Shown here piece by piece: positions 6,803-15,264 of a stretch of 44,787 bases of DNA. The position numbers and the translations under genes were made by a program. The notes below the pieces were generated by a model. The model ran no database searches and was not told the origin of the DNA. It saw only the letters and a program-made list of their open reading frames with translations. Positions within the stretch are counted from its first letter, which is position 1. The number at the start of each line of letters is the position of its first letter. Origin of the DNA: JBOFDK01 sp051650305 (GTDB lineage: Bacteria > Bacillota > Clostridia > Lachnospirales > Cellulosilyticaceae); assembly GCA_051650305.1 (NCBI GenBank), contig JBOFIT010000130.1, positions 1 to 44,787 on the forward strand, in the 5' to 3' direction.

Positions 6803-7885
6803 TTAGTTATTTCCTGTTGTTTTGTCTGACTCTTCTGGTGCACTTTCTGTAGTTGCATCTGTTTTTGGTGCTTCTACTTCTGCACGTACAATCTTCACTG
6901 TATCATACACTTCTGTTTTTTCAACAGTAGCGTTTTTAATCATGTTACCGATTTCTGTATTCATGAATTTCATTTTTTCGTTTTTGATAAAGTCTTCGCG
7001 CATCTTAGCTTCATCTGCTGCATGATGTGCTTCTGTCTTAATAATGTGGTAACCGTAGTTTGTCTTTACAAGTTCTGGATACACTTCACCATCTTTACCA
7101 TTGAATGCTGCTTCTTCGAATTCTTTTACCATTTGTCCACGTGGGAATGTGTATTCGCCACCTTTATCTTTTGAACCTGGATCTTCTGAGTATTCTTTAG
7201 CGAGCGTAGCCATATCTTCACCAGCTAATGCTTTTTGTAATACTTCATTTGCTAAAGCTTCTTTTTCTTTTAATTCTGCTTCTGGTAGTGGTTGACCCAT
7301 TTCATCTACTGTTTCGATAAGTACATGCTTTGCTGTTACTGTTGCGTAAAGGTCTTGGTTTTCTTCTACAAACTTTTGTACATCTTCTTCAACTGGTACA
7401 TAGTTTGACATAAGCTTTTCTTGTACCTTAGCTGAAAGTTTCGCTGCTAAAAGTACTTGTTCTACGTCTGCTACTGTAAATCCATGACTTTCTAATACAG
7501 CACCATTTACTTTACCAAATTGTTCTGCATCTTCTTTTGCAGCTTTTTTATCTTCTTTGGTCATTTCGATTTTCATTTCTTCTGCTTTTTTCTCAGCTAC
7601 TACTGAAAGTGTTGCAGACTCAAGTGCATTTTCTTTTGCCCATTCTTCTGTTGATTTACCTTCTAATTCCATATCCCAGATAAGTGGCCCTGAAATTTGC
7701 TCTAGAATTTGCTGTGCACTCCAAAGGTATGTTCTATAAAGTGATTGTGGTACTTCCACACCATCGATAACTGCCACGATTGGTTGGTCCTTCGCAACGC
7801 CTTGGTTACCGCTACATCCTGTTAGTCCTGTCATAAATAGTGTAGCTGATAAAGCTACTGCGAGTACCTTCTTAAATTTTTTCAC
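6803..7885 (-). CDS. PrsA/SurA-like lipoprotein foldase, parvulin peptidyl-prolyl isomerase, 360 aa
   Basis: Membrane-anchored extracellular chaperone that helps exported proteins fold. A lipoprotein signal peptide ends in the lipobox LTGC (Cys about 23). A SurA/PrsA N-terminal helical region follows, and the parvulin domain runs from about 195 to 290 (TAKHVLIETVDE, then SEDPGSKDKGGEYTF, FEEAAF and TNYGYHIIK), all standard motifs. The tail is acidic and Thr/Ser-rich. The start is GTG at 7885 with AAGGAG eight bases upstream. It lies between mfd and spoVT, a clostridial insertion relative to Bacillus; it may be the general secretion foldase or one serving spore envelope proteins. Confidence 0.92.
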   Translation of the reverse strand: MKKFKKVLAVALSATLFMTGLTGCSGNQGVAKDQPIVAVIDGVEVPQSLYRTYLWSAQQILEQISGPLIWDMELEGKSTEEWAKENALESATLSVVAEKKAEEMKIEMTKEDKKAAKEDAEQFGKVNGAVLESHGFTVADVEQVLLAAKLSAKVQEKLMSNYVPVEEDVQKFVEENQDLYATVTAKHVLIETVDEMGQPLPEAELKEKEALANEVLQKALAGEDMATLAKEYSEDPGSKDKGGEYTFPRGQMVKEFEEAAFNGKDGEVYPELVKTNYGYHIIKTEAHHAADEAKMREDFIKNEKMKFMNTEIGNMIKNATVEKTEVYDTVKIVRAEVEAPKTDATTESAPEESDKTTGNN

Positions 7886-7955
7886 GGTGATCTCTCCTTA
7901 GTTTTTTCATTCTATTTTTTCTTTCTAAAAACTTCCTCTTATCATTATCTTTACT

Positions 7956-7984
7956 ATTATAAGCTAAAATCATTCATTCTTCAA
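7956..7984 (-). promoter_or_regulatory. Sigma-A promoter of the prsA-like gene
   Basis: Minus strand: -35 TTGAAG (7979-7984), 17-bp spacer, -10 TATAAT (7956-7961). The -35 lies inside the last codons of mfd. Confidence 0.75.
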
Positions 7985-10900
7985 TTTTTTAATAGCTTGT
8001 AACGTATTTTTAATATAAATCAGAACCTCTTTTTTGTTTACTTGCTGGATGTCCACTCTTAAAGTCATTTCCTTTCCAGATGTGAATTTCATCTTTCTTG
8101 GATAAAGCTCAAGCACCTCTGGTAAATAGGTAGGATTTAATGCGGCATCTGGTCTGAATTTGAAAAGCAGTTCTTTTGGTGTCTCTGCCACAAGTATAAT
8201 ATCTAGCTGATGTGCCGTCGCTTTCACCAGGGCAATATCCATCAGATTTTGTACACTCTGAGGCATCGTTCCATAGCGGTCTTCTAACTCTTCTTGTACG
8301 TCATAATAATCCTTTTCTGTGAGAATACATGCGATTTTTTTATAGATATCTAGCTTCTGCACTTCATCTACTATATAAGACACTGGAATATACGCATCGA
8401 TCTTCATCTCAATGGTCGTCTCAAAACTCTCTGGCATCACTTCACCTTTCTGGAAAGCCACTGCCTCTTGAAGCATCTTACAGTATAAATCGTAGCCGAT
8501 GACTTCCATATGTCCATGCTGATTCGCACCTAGTAAATTCCCTGCACCTCGAATCTCTAAGTCACGCATGGCAATCTTAAAGCCTGCACCTAGCTGAGTG
8601 AATTGTTTAATTGCCTGAAGTCTTTTTTCTGCAATTTCTTTTAAGACTTTATCTTTTTTGTAGAGTAAGTACGCATAAGCCCCTTTATTTGACCTTCCGA
8701 CACGTCCTCTTAATTGATAAAGCTGACTGAGGCCCATATGGTCTGCATCATTGATAATCATAGTGTTTGCATTAGGTATATCTAACCCAGTCTCTACGAT
8801 GGTTGTACATACCAAGACATCTATTTCATGCTCCATATAAGCAATCATCATGTTTTCTAGTTCTCGCTCACTCATTTGTCCATGGGCAAATGCAACGCGT
8901 GCACTAGGAACCATCTTTTGAATCGCCGCTGCCTTTTCTTCTATATCCCTCACTTTATTGTGTAGGAAGTATACCTGTCCTCCTCGGGAAAGTTCACGAT
9001 GGATGGCATCTTTAATAAAGTCTTCACTATACTCAAGTACATAAGTCTGTACAGGTCGTCTTTCTAAAGGTGCCTCTTCTAATACACTCATGTCTCTAAT
9101 CCCTATAAGGCTCATATGAAGCGTTCTTGGAATGGGCGTTGCAGTAAGTGTCAGTACATCCACCTCTGTACGTATCTCTTTCAGCTTTTCTTTATGCTTG
9201 ACACCGAAACGTTGCTCTTCATCGATGATGACTAAGCCTAAGTCCCTGAACTTAACGTCCTTAGAGAGTAGCCTATGGGTTCCTATCACAATGTCTACTG
9301 TACCTTTACGAATACCTTCTACCGTCTCTTTGATCTGCTTAGGCGTTCTAAAGCGTGAGAGTACACCGACGGATACTGGATAAGGGGCCATACGTTCAAA
9401 GAAACGCTGATAATGCTGCTGTGCTAGAATCGTCGTAGGTACAAGGTAAGCCACTTGCTTGTTGTTCTGTACCGCTTTAAAGGCTGCACGTATAGCAACC
9501 TCTGTCTTACCGAAGCCTACATCTCCACACACCAGTCTATCCATGATTTTGCCACTTTCCATATCTCCTTTTACTTCTTCAATTGCTTCTATCTGGTCAC
9601 CTGTCTCTTCATAAGGGAATAGCTCTTCAAACTCTCTTTGCCATACAGAGTCTTCATCATATACGAAGCCTCTATTATTTTGTCTTTCACTATAGAGTTT
9701 GATCAGGTCTTTCGCTATATCTTGTACCGCACCTTTTACTTTAGCCTTAGATTTCTTCCAATCACTGGTACCTAGCTTACTTAGTTTTGGTGCCTTACCT
9801 TCGGGTCCTACATATTTTTGCACCATATCCATCTGATTGATATGCACATACAAGGTAGAATCCCCTGCATATTCAATCTTTAGATTATCTCTCGCAACTC
9901 CTTCTACAACGATTTGTTCGATTCCTTTAAAGACACCAATACCATGATTTTCATGTACCACATAATCCCCTGGAGTAAGGTCTAAGAAGCTCTCGATTTT
10001 TACACCTTTATGCTTTTTCTTGGCCTTTGTCTTTTTCTTTTCTTTACCAAACAAATCCTTGTCTGCAATCACATAAAACCCTAAGTCTTCATAGACAAAG
10101 CCTTTTTCTAAGGAGCCTTTAGCAATGACTACTTGACCTTTTTGAACTTCGAAGTCTAAGTTTTCACTGTAGCTTGTAGTAATCCCTCTTTCTTCTAGCT
10201 CATCCATAAGTCTTTCTGCTTTTGCTTTGAGACCTGCCAGTATGACGACACGCTTGCCACCTGCTTTCCATTCCCTTATGTCTTTTTCTAGTAAATCCAA
10301 GTGCTTATAGAAAGTAGTATTTTCATACACTCTTAATGCCAATGTATTATCTACCTTCTCACTTTTGATTTCACCTTCAAAGTTCATCATATAGATACGC
10401 TTGTACTTGGCTATCTCATAGGTAATCTGGTCAGGGTTAAAGATAAGTTCCATTTGCTTAGGTAGAATATGGCCATACTCCAATCTTTCTTTCATACTTT
10501 CTTCGTACTCACTAAAAGTTCGCTCACATTTTTCTATAATCTTAATAGGTTCATCAATATAAATAGTCGAACCTTTAGGAATGTAGTCAAGGATAGTTAC
10601 TGTCTTTAATCCCGTATAAGGAATATAACTTTCAAGTCCCTTACTCTCTATGCCTTCTTGGATTTGCTCTATATGTTCCTTCACTTGATCTTCAATACTT
10701 CTCGCACTGTCTTTCTTACCTGCACTACGTAAGCGTCCCGCTGTTAACTTAAGTTCTTCTTTGATGGTCGGTATCGCTTGCTGAAGCACCCGCATAGGGA
10801 AGATAATCTCTTCATTTGGACAGAGCAAGAGACGCTCGATTTTCTCAATAGAGCGTTGTGAAGAAGGATTGAAGCTACGAATGGAGTCTACTTCATCATC

Positions 10901-11500
10901 CCATAATTCAATTCGGTAAGGATTCATGCTATTGGGTGGGTAGACATCTATAATCCCTCCACGAATGGCATATTGGCCGATCCCCTCTACTTTACCTACT
11001 CTCTCATAGCCTACCTCTAACATATAGGTAGCTAATTTCTTTACATCCACAACTTGTCCTTCTTTTATTTCCTTTTGGTAAGAAAGCCAAGTCTCTTTTG
11101 GTGTTAGGGGGTTCATCAATGCCCCTATTGGTATGATGATAATGACATTTTGTTGCATGAGCATGGCTTCTATGATTTTCATACGTTCTGCTGTGATGTC
11201 CATACTGTGTACATCCGCATTATAAAAGAGTATATCTCGTGCTGGATAGAGATATACTTCTTTGTCTTCATAAAGGAACTGTATGTCTTCATAAAGTTTT
11301 TTTGCACTTATTTCATCTTGGGTAATAATAATCGGAGAAGTGCCTGTAAAATGTGCAAGACTATAAATTAAGTGACCTTTACAAGCATCCACTGTATGAA
11401 TAACCTTGCCTTTTCCTGTCTTCTTGAATCCTGTAATAAATGTATCTAAGCCTTCTAACTTACTGAGCCCCTCAACAAGCGCACGTCGTCTACATTTCAT
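7970..11500 (-). CDS. mfd: Transcription-repair coupling factor Mfd, 1176 aa
   Basis: ATP-driven DNA translocase that removes stalled RNA polymerase and recruits UvrA. All regions are present in order. The N-terminal third is a UvrB-like module (IRGGIIDVYPPNS, RIELWDDEVDSIRSF). A CarD-like polymerase-interacting domain follows (TPGDYVVHENHGIGVFKGIE). RecG-like helicase motors carry CGDVGFGKTE, IIDEEQRFGVKHKE, TATPIPRTLHMS and QLRGRVGRS. The C-terminal TRCF domain ends the protein. The length is normal. It starts four bases after the pth stop with a modest GGTGA ribosome site, so translation is probably coupled. The small fin gene found between pth and mfd in Bacillus is absent. Confidence 0.98.
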   Translation of the reverse strand: MKCRRRALVEGLSKLEGLDTFITGFKKTGKGKVIHTVDACKGHLIYSLAHFTGTSPIIITQDEISAKKLYEDIQFLYEDKEVYLYPARDILFYNADVHSMDITAERMKIIEAMLMQQNVIIIIPIGALMNPLTPKETWLSYQKEIKEGQVVDVKKLATYMLEVGYERVGKVEGIGQYAIRGGIIDVYPPNSMNPYRIELWDDEVDSIRSFNPSSQRSIEKIERLLLCPNEEIIFPMRVLQQAIPTIKEELKLTAGRLRSAGKKDSARSIEDQVKEHIEQIQEGIESKGLESYIPYTGLKTVTILDYIPKGSTIYIDEPIKIIEKCERTFSEYEESMKERLEYGHILPKQMELIFNPDQITYEIAKYKRIYMMNFEGEIKSEKVDNTLALRVYENTTFYKHLDLLEKDIREWKAGGKRVVILAGLKAKAERLMDELEERGITTSYSENLDFEVQKGQVVIAKGSLEKGFVYEDLGFYVIADKDLFGKEKKKTKAKKKHKGVKIESFLDLTPGDYVVHENHGIGVFKGIEQIVVEGVARDNLKIEYAGDSTLYVHINQMDMVQKYVGPEGKAPKLSKLGTSDWKKSKAKVKGAVQDIAKDLIKLYSERQNNRGFVYDEDSVWQREFEELFPYEETGDQIEAIEEVKGDMESGKIMDRLVCGDVGFGKTEVAIRAAFKAVQNNKQVAYLVPTTILAQQHYQRFFERMAPYPVSVGVLSRFRTPKQIKETVEGIRKGTVDIVIGTHRLLSKDVKFRDLGLVIIDEEQRFGVKHKEKLKEIRTEVDVLTLTATPIPRTLHMSLIGIRDMSVLEEAPLERRPVQTYVLEYSEDFIKDAIHRELSRGGQVYFLHNKVRDIEEKAAAIQKMVPSARVAFAHGQMSERELENMMIAYMEHEIDVLVCTTIVETGLDIPNANTMIINDADHMGLSQLYQLRGRVGRSNKGAYAYLLYKKDKVLKEIAEKRLQAIKQFTQLGAGFKIAMRDLEIRGAGNLLGANQHGHMEVIGYDLYCKMLQEAVAFQKGEVMPESFETTIEMKIDAYIPVSYIVDEVQKLDIYKKIACILTEKDYYDVQEELEDRYGTMPQSVQNLMDIALVKATAHQLDIILVAETPKELLFKFRPDAALNPTYLPEVLELYPRKMKFTSGKEMTLRVDIQQVNKKEVLIYIKNTLQAIKKLKNE

Positions 11501-11504
11501 CTGA

Positions 11505-12077
11505 TCACCGTCTTAATTTTCCATTATAGTTATTCATCGCTGTATCTACATCTTTTTTTATAATCATTTCTACAGCATCACTTACATCTTTAAGCCTTGG
11601 TCCTAATACTTTCATTTCTTCGTCTGAAAATCTTCCTAGTACATGATCCGCCAGATCCCAACCCGGTGGTTTCTCACCTACACCTACTTTGACACGTGGA
11701 AATGCGTCTCCGCCTAAGTGTTGGATAATGCTCTTGATACCATTATGGCCACCAGCACTACCTGTCTTACGAATACGTAACTGTCCTACTTCTAATGTTA
11801 CATCATCATATATTATAATTATATCTTTTGGCTCTATTTTATACCATGCCCTTGCCGCACTGATTGATTCTCCACTTAAATTCATATATGTCTGTGGCTT
11901 CATAAGGACTACTTTTTCTCCAGCGATTGTGCCTTCACCTATTTCTGCCTTAAATTTATTTTTATTGATACTTATATTATTGTATTCAGCTATGCTATCA
12001 ATGACTTCAAAGCCTATGTTATGCCTTGTGGCTGCATACTTCATTCCTGGGTTTCCTAAGCCTACAACTAACTTCAT
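11505..12077 (-). CDS. pth: Peptidyl-tRNA hydrolase, 190 aa
   Basis: Releases tRNA from prematurely dropped peptidyl-tRNA. The family signature is intact: VVGLGNPGMKYAATRHNIGF with catalytic H19, then KPQTYMNLSG and IYDDVTLEVGQLRIRKTGSAGGHNGIKSI. Ribosome site AAAGGAG precedes the ATG. A -10 TATAAT (12116-12121) lies just upstream, right behind the prs terminator. In Bacillus this gene is spoVC, with ctc (L25-like) before it; ctc is missing here. Confidence 0.97.
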   Translation of the reverse strand: MKLVVGLGNPGMKYAATRHNIGFEVIDSIAEYNNISINKNKFKAEIGEGTIAGEKVVLMKPQTYMNLSGESISAARAWYKIEPKDIIIIYDDVTLEVGQLRIRKTGSAGGHNGIKSIIQHLGGDAFPRVKVGVGEKPPGWDLADHVLGRFSDEEMKVLGPRLKDVSDAVEMIIKKDVDTAMNNYNGKLRR

Positions 12078-12140
12078 TGTTGTCTCCTTTGTATGTTCAT
12101 TTTTATTTCTTTTTCATTATACTATATTTTTTCCCCATAC

Positions 12141-12172
12141 AAAAAGGGTTTAGACATAGCTAAACCCTTTTT
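12141..12172 (-). terminator. Terminator of prs
   Basis: Arms 12141-12153 (AAAAAGGGTTTAG) and 12160-12172 form a perfect 13-bp stem with a 6-base loop, ending in T5 on the minus strand. Confidence 0.93.
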
Positions 12173-12184
12173 GTGCTTTATTTA

Positions 12185-13141
12185 TTAATCAAATAATTTA
12201 GAAACTGATAAATCTTCATGTATACGACGAATAGCATCTCCAAAGATAGGAGCTACTGAAATTTCTTTGATCTTACTAATTTTCTTGTCTTCTGGAATAG
12301 CAATTGTATTAAGGATTACTAATTCTTCAATGGCTGATGCTTCGATACGCTCCATAGCTGGGCCTGATAAAACACCGTGTGTACAACATGCATACACAGC
12401 TGTCGCGCCTCTTTCTCTAAGGGCATTCGCTGCATTACAGATTGTTCCTGCTGTATCAATCATATCATCAATTAAGATAACACGTTTACCATTTACATCA
12501 CCAATGATGTTCATAATTTCAGAAACGTTAGCTTTTGGTCTTCTCTTATCGATAATCGCTAGAGGTATATCAAGTTTTGTTGCGAAAGATCTTACACGCC
12601 CTACGCTACCAAGGTCTGGTGATACTGCAACGACATCTTCTGTTTGACCTGCAAATTTTTCTGTGTAGTATTTTGTAAGTAATGGCATACCTACTAAATG
12701 ATCTAATGGAATATTGAAGAAACCTTGAATTTGTGCACAGTGTAAATCCATTGTTAAGACACGGTTTGCACCTGCTGTTTCAAGAATATCTGCTACAAGT
12801 TTAGAGCTGATTGGATCTCTTGCTCTTGTCTTTCTATCTTGTCTTGCATAACCATAGTATGGGATAACTGCTGTGATACGGCCTGCTGAAGCACGCTTCA
12901 TCGCATCAATCATAATAAGTAATTCCATAAGATGCTCATTTGCTGGTGTTGATGTTGGTTGAATAATATAAACATCGGTACCACGTACTTTTTCATCAAT
13001 TTTAACAGATACCTCTGCATCGCTAAAACGAAGTATTTCTGATTTTCCAAGATTGATGTCTAAGCATCTTGCTATTTCCTTAGCTAACTCAGGGTGTGCA
13101 TTTCCAGTGAACACTTTAATATCAGTGTAATTTCTAATCAT
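12185..13141 (-). CDS. prs: Ribose-phosphate pyrophosphokinase (PRPP synthase), 318 aa
   Basis: Makes PRPP from ribose 5-phosphate and ATP for purine, pyrimidine, His, Trp and NAD synthesis. Class I motifs are complete: IKVFTGNAHPELAKEIA, FSDAEVSVKIDEKVRG, VIPYYGYARQDRK, the flexible-loop RPKANVSE and the PRPP-binding VILIDDMIDTAGT. It lies next to glmU as in Bacillus and Clostridium. Its product is also the signal sensed by PurR, encoded upstream in the same cluster. Confidence 0.98.
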   Translation of the reverse strand: MIRNYTDIKVFTGNAHPELAKEIARCLDINLGKSEILRFSDAEVSVKIDEKVRGTDVYIIQPTSTPANEHLMELLIMIDAMKRASAGRITAVIPYYGYARQDRKTRARDPISSKLVADILETAGANRVLTMDLHCAQIQGFFNIPLDHLVGMPLLTKYYTEKFAGQTEDVVAVSPDLGSVGRVRSFATKLDIPLAIIDKRRPKANVSEIMNIIGDVNGKRVILIDDMIDTAGTICNAANALRERGATAVYACCTHGVLSGPAMERIEASAIEELVILNTIAIPEDKKISKIKEISVAPIFGDAIRRIHEDLSVSKLFD

Positions 13142-13187
13142 TTGATTAAGTCCTCCTTAAAATATATACGTCCAACAAGTCGACACC

Positions 13188-13217
13188 ATTATATCTCATT
13201 TGATAGAGAGATTGCAA
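13188..13217 (-). promoter_or_regulatory. Sigma-A promoter of prs
   Basis: Minus strand: -35 TTGCAA (13212-13217), 18-bp spacer, -10 TATAAT (13188-13193), about 45 bases before the prs start and after the glmU stop. Confidence 0.72.
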
Positions 13218-13270
13218 CTTTTATGCTGATTTTTATACACTTTTAGCAAAGTAATTTGGTATTTTACGTT

Positions 13271-14635
13271 TTATTTTGACTGTTTTTTTGCTACCCAGCC
13301 TTCTTTATTCTCTTGTTTTGCTCTTGCAATACCAAGACTCTCTTTTGGTACGTCTTTCGTAATAGTCGATCCAGCCGCTGTATAAGCACCTTCTTCAACC
13401 ACTACTGGTGATACAAGATTTGTGTTGCATCCAATAAACGCATTATCTTTAACGATGGTCTTGTGTTTCTTCTTACCATCGTAATTCACAACGACTGTTC
13501 CACATCCGAAGTTAACGTGACTTCCTACTTCTGCATCCCCGATATATGTCAGATGAGATACTTTCGTGCCTTCACCAATAGAAGCGTTCTTAATTTCTAC
13601 AAAATCACCTATTTTTACGTTGGCACCAATACGGCTATTTGGTCGAAGATAAGCGAATGGTCCTATGTGTGCACCTTCACTTACTTCACTTTCTGTAATA
13701 ACGCTTGATTCAATATGCACACCGTTGCCGATGCTACTATTTTTTATCTTTGTATTGTATCCAATAAAGCATTCATCTCCAATACTTCCTGTACCTTGAA
13801 TGACACACCCTGGTTCGATAATTGTATCTTGGCCGATCTGAATACTTGGATCAATGTAAGTATTCTCTGGATCAATAAGTGTTACCCCATTATCCATATG
13901 TTTTTTATTGATACGTCTCTTCATAATAGCTGTTACTTCTGCAAGTTGTTCTCTTGAATTAACACCTAATATATCATCTGGTGTCGTAATAGCAATAGCG
14001 TCTACATTATGTCCTGCTTCTAGTAAAATCTCTATAGTATCTGTTAAGTAATATTCTTTTTGATTGTTGGTATTTGTAATTTTAGATAAAGCATACTTTA
14101 AAAGTGGTGCTTCAAAAACGTACATACCTCCATTAATTTCTTTGATAAGCTTTTCTTCATCTGTTGCATCTTTTTGCTCTACGATTTTTACGAATTGCTT
14201 ACTTTCATCTCTCACAATACGACCATATCCATGTGGTGTATCCACAAGTGCTGAAAGTACTGTCGCTGCATTACGTTTTTTGCGATGGAATGCAAGCATT
14301 TTTTCGATGGTTTCACCTGTAATAAGTGGTGTATCTCCATATAAAATAATAACTTCACCTTCATCGCCGATAAAGTCTATGGCTTGCATAACTGCATGGC
14401 CTGTTCCTAATTGCTCAGCTTGTAATGCATAGCTGACACCTTCTCCAATTGCCTCTTTTACTTCTTCCGCTTTATGCCCAACAATCATGCATACGCTTGT
14501 TGCCCCTGCATATTTTGCCGCTTCAATTGGATAATATACTAAAGGTTTTCCAAATACTTGATGTAATACCTTTGATGTCTTAGACTTCATACGTGTGCCT
14601 TGCCCAGCTGCTAATATAATTGCCTTTGTTTTCAT
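13271..14635 (-). CDS. glmU: Bifunctional GlmU: GlcN-1-P acetyltransferase / GlcNAc-1-P uridyltransferase, 454 aa
   Basis: Carries out the last two steps to UDP-GlcNAc, the precursor of peptidoglycan. The N-terminal nucleotidyltransferase shows LAAGQGTRMKSKTSKVLHQVFGKP, LYGDTPLI and EINGGMYVF. The C-terminal half is a left-handed beta helix of hexapeptide repeats, with KIGDFVEIKNASIGEGTKVSHL as acetyltransferase region. The ATG at 14635 is preferred: a GTG at 14644 sits only one base from the AAGGA ribosome site. Neighbouring spoVG and prs match the Bacillus gene order (gcaD). Confidence 0.97.
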   Translation of the reverse strand: MKTKAIILAAGQGTRMKSKTSKVLHQVFGKPLVYYPIEAAKYAGATSVCMIVGHKAEEVKEAIGEGVSYALQAEQLGTGHAVMQAIDFIGDEGEVIILYGDTPLITGETIEKMLAFHRKKRNAATVLSALVDTPHGYGRIVRDESKQFVKIVEQKDATDEEKLIKEINGGMYVFEAPLLKYALSKITNTNNQKEYYLTDTIEILLEAGHNVDAIAITTPDDILGVNSREQLAEVTAIMKRRINKKHMDNGVTLIDPENTYIDPSIQIGQDTIIEPGCVIQGTGSIGDECFIGYNTKIKNSSIGNGVHIESSVITESEVSEGAHIGPFAYLRPNSRIGANVKIGDFVEIKNASIGEGTKVSHLTYIGDAEVGSHVNFGCGTVVVNYDGKKKHKTIVKDNAFIGCNTNLVSPVVVEEGAYTAAGSTITKDVPKESLGIARAKQENKEGWVAKKQSK

Positions 14636-14728
14636 TATCTGCACATCCTTCCACTTTAATAGTAGTCTATCTCTCTTATTTTCTCATTTTATCCTGATAT
14701 ATGCAACACTAATCCTTTTGCCTAATAA

Positions 14729-14766
14729 AAAGCACCCTGCTTATATAAATATAAGTAAGGTGCTTT
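14729..14766 (-). terminator. Terminator of spoVG
   Basis: Outer arms AAAGCACC (14729-14736) and GGTGCTTT (14759-14766), with inner CTTAT/ATAAG pairing, form a long imperfect hairpin followed by TTTTATT on the minus strand. Confidence 0.85.
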
Positions 14767-14770
14767 CTGA

Positions 14771-15073
14771 TTATTCTTCGAATGCTGCTACTTCGTCCTC
14801 TGTAACTTCATCGTCTGAAAGAAGTACCATTTCGTATTTCTCAAGTACTGTCTTTTGAATACGATCTCTTGTTTCAGAGTTAATTGGATGTGCAATGTCT
14901 CTGAATTCACCGTCTAAAGTCTTACGGCTTGGCATTGCGATGAAGCTACCTTTGTCCCCTTCAATTACCTTGATATCATGAACAACAAATTCATTATCAA
15001 AAGTAACCGATACAACCGCTTTCATCTTTCCATCTTTGTTTATTTTTCTAACTCTGATATCTGTAATTTCCAT
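14771..15073 (-). CDS. spoVG: Septation/RNA-binding regulator SpoVG, 100 aa
   Basis: Small nucleic-acid-binding regulator affecting septation and sporulation. The conserved MEITDIRVRKINKDGKMKA start, SFIAMPSRKT and FRDIAHPINSETRDRIQ motifs are all present, and the C-terminus is acidic. The ATG at 15073 is preferred over 15079 because GGAGGG lies eight bases upstream of it but two from the other. In Bacillus it lies between purR-yabJ and glmU; here glgC-glgD replaces yabJ as upstream neighbour. It has its own promoter. Confidence 0.97.
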   Translation of the reverse strand: MEITDIRVRKINKDGKMKAVVSVTFDNEFVVHDIKVIEGDKGSFIAMPSRKTLDGEFRDIAHPINSETRDRIQKTVLEKYEMVLLSDDEVTEDEVAAFEE

Positions 15074-15147
15074 TAGCATAACCCTCCTGTTTTTTAACCA
15101 AGCCTAGGCATCCCCATCCATAAGCTAACTGTCATATGATAATTTAG

Positions 15148-15176
15148 ATTATAAAACATTTTTAACAATTAATCAA
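15148..15176 (-). promoter_or_regulatory. Promoter of spoVG, sigma-A-like
   Basis: Minus strand: -35 TTGATT (15171-15176), 17-bp spacer, -10 TATAAT (15148-15153), in a very AT-rich stretch. The Bacillus gene uses sigma-H; I saw no sigma-H match here. Confidence 0.72.
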
Positions 15177-15199
15177 TATTATTTTACACTTTATTTATA

Positions 15200-15235
15200 A
15201 AATTTACAGTAATTTGTTATTTATTCTGTAAATTT
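15200..15235. repeat. 10-bp inverted repeat upstream of the spoVG promoter
   Basis: AAATTTACAG (15200-15209) and CTGTAAATTT (15226-15235) pair perfectly around 16 AT-only bases. It lies after glgD and before the spoVG -35, so it may end the glg transcript weakly or be a regulator site for spoVG. Confidence 0.5.
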
Positions 15236-15264
15236 CTAAATAGTCAGCATTTTTCCGGTTTAGC

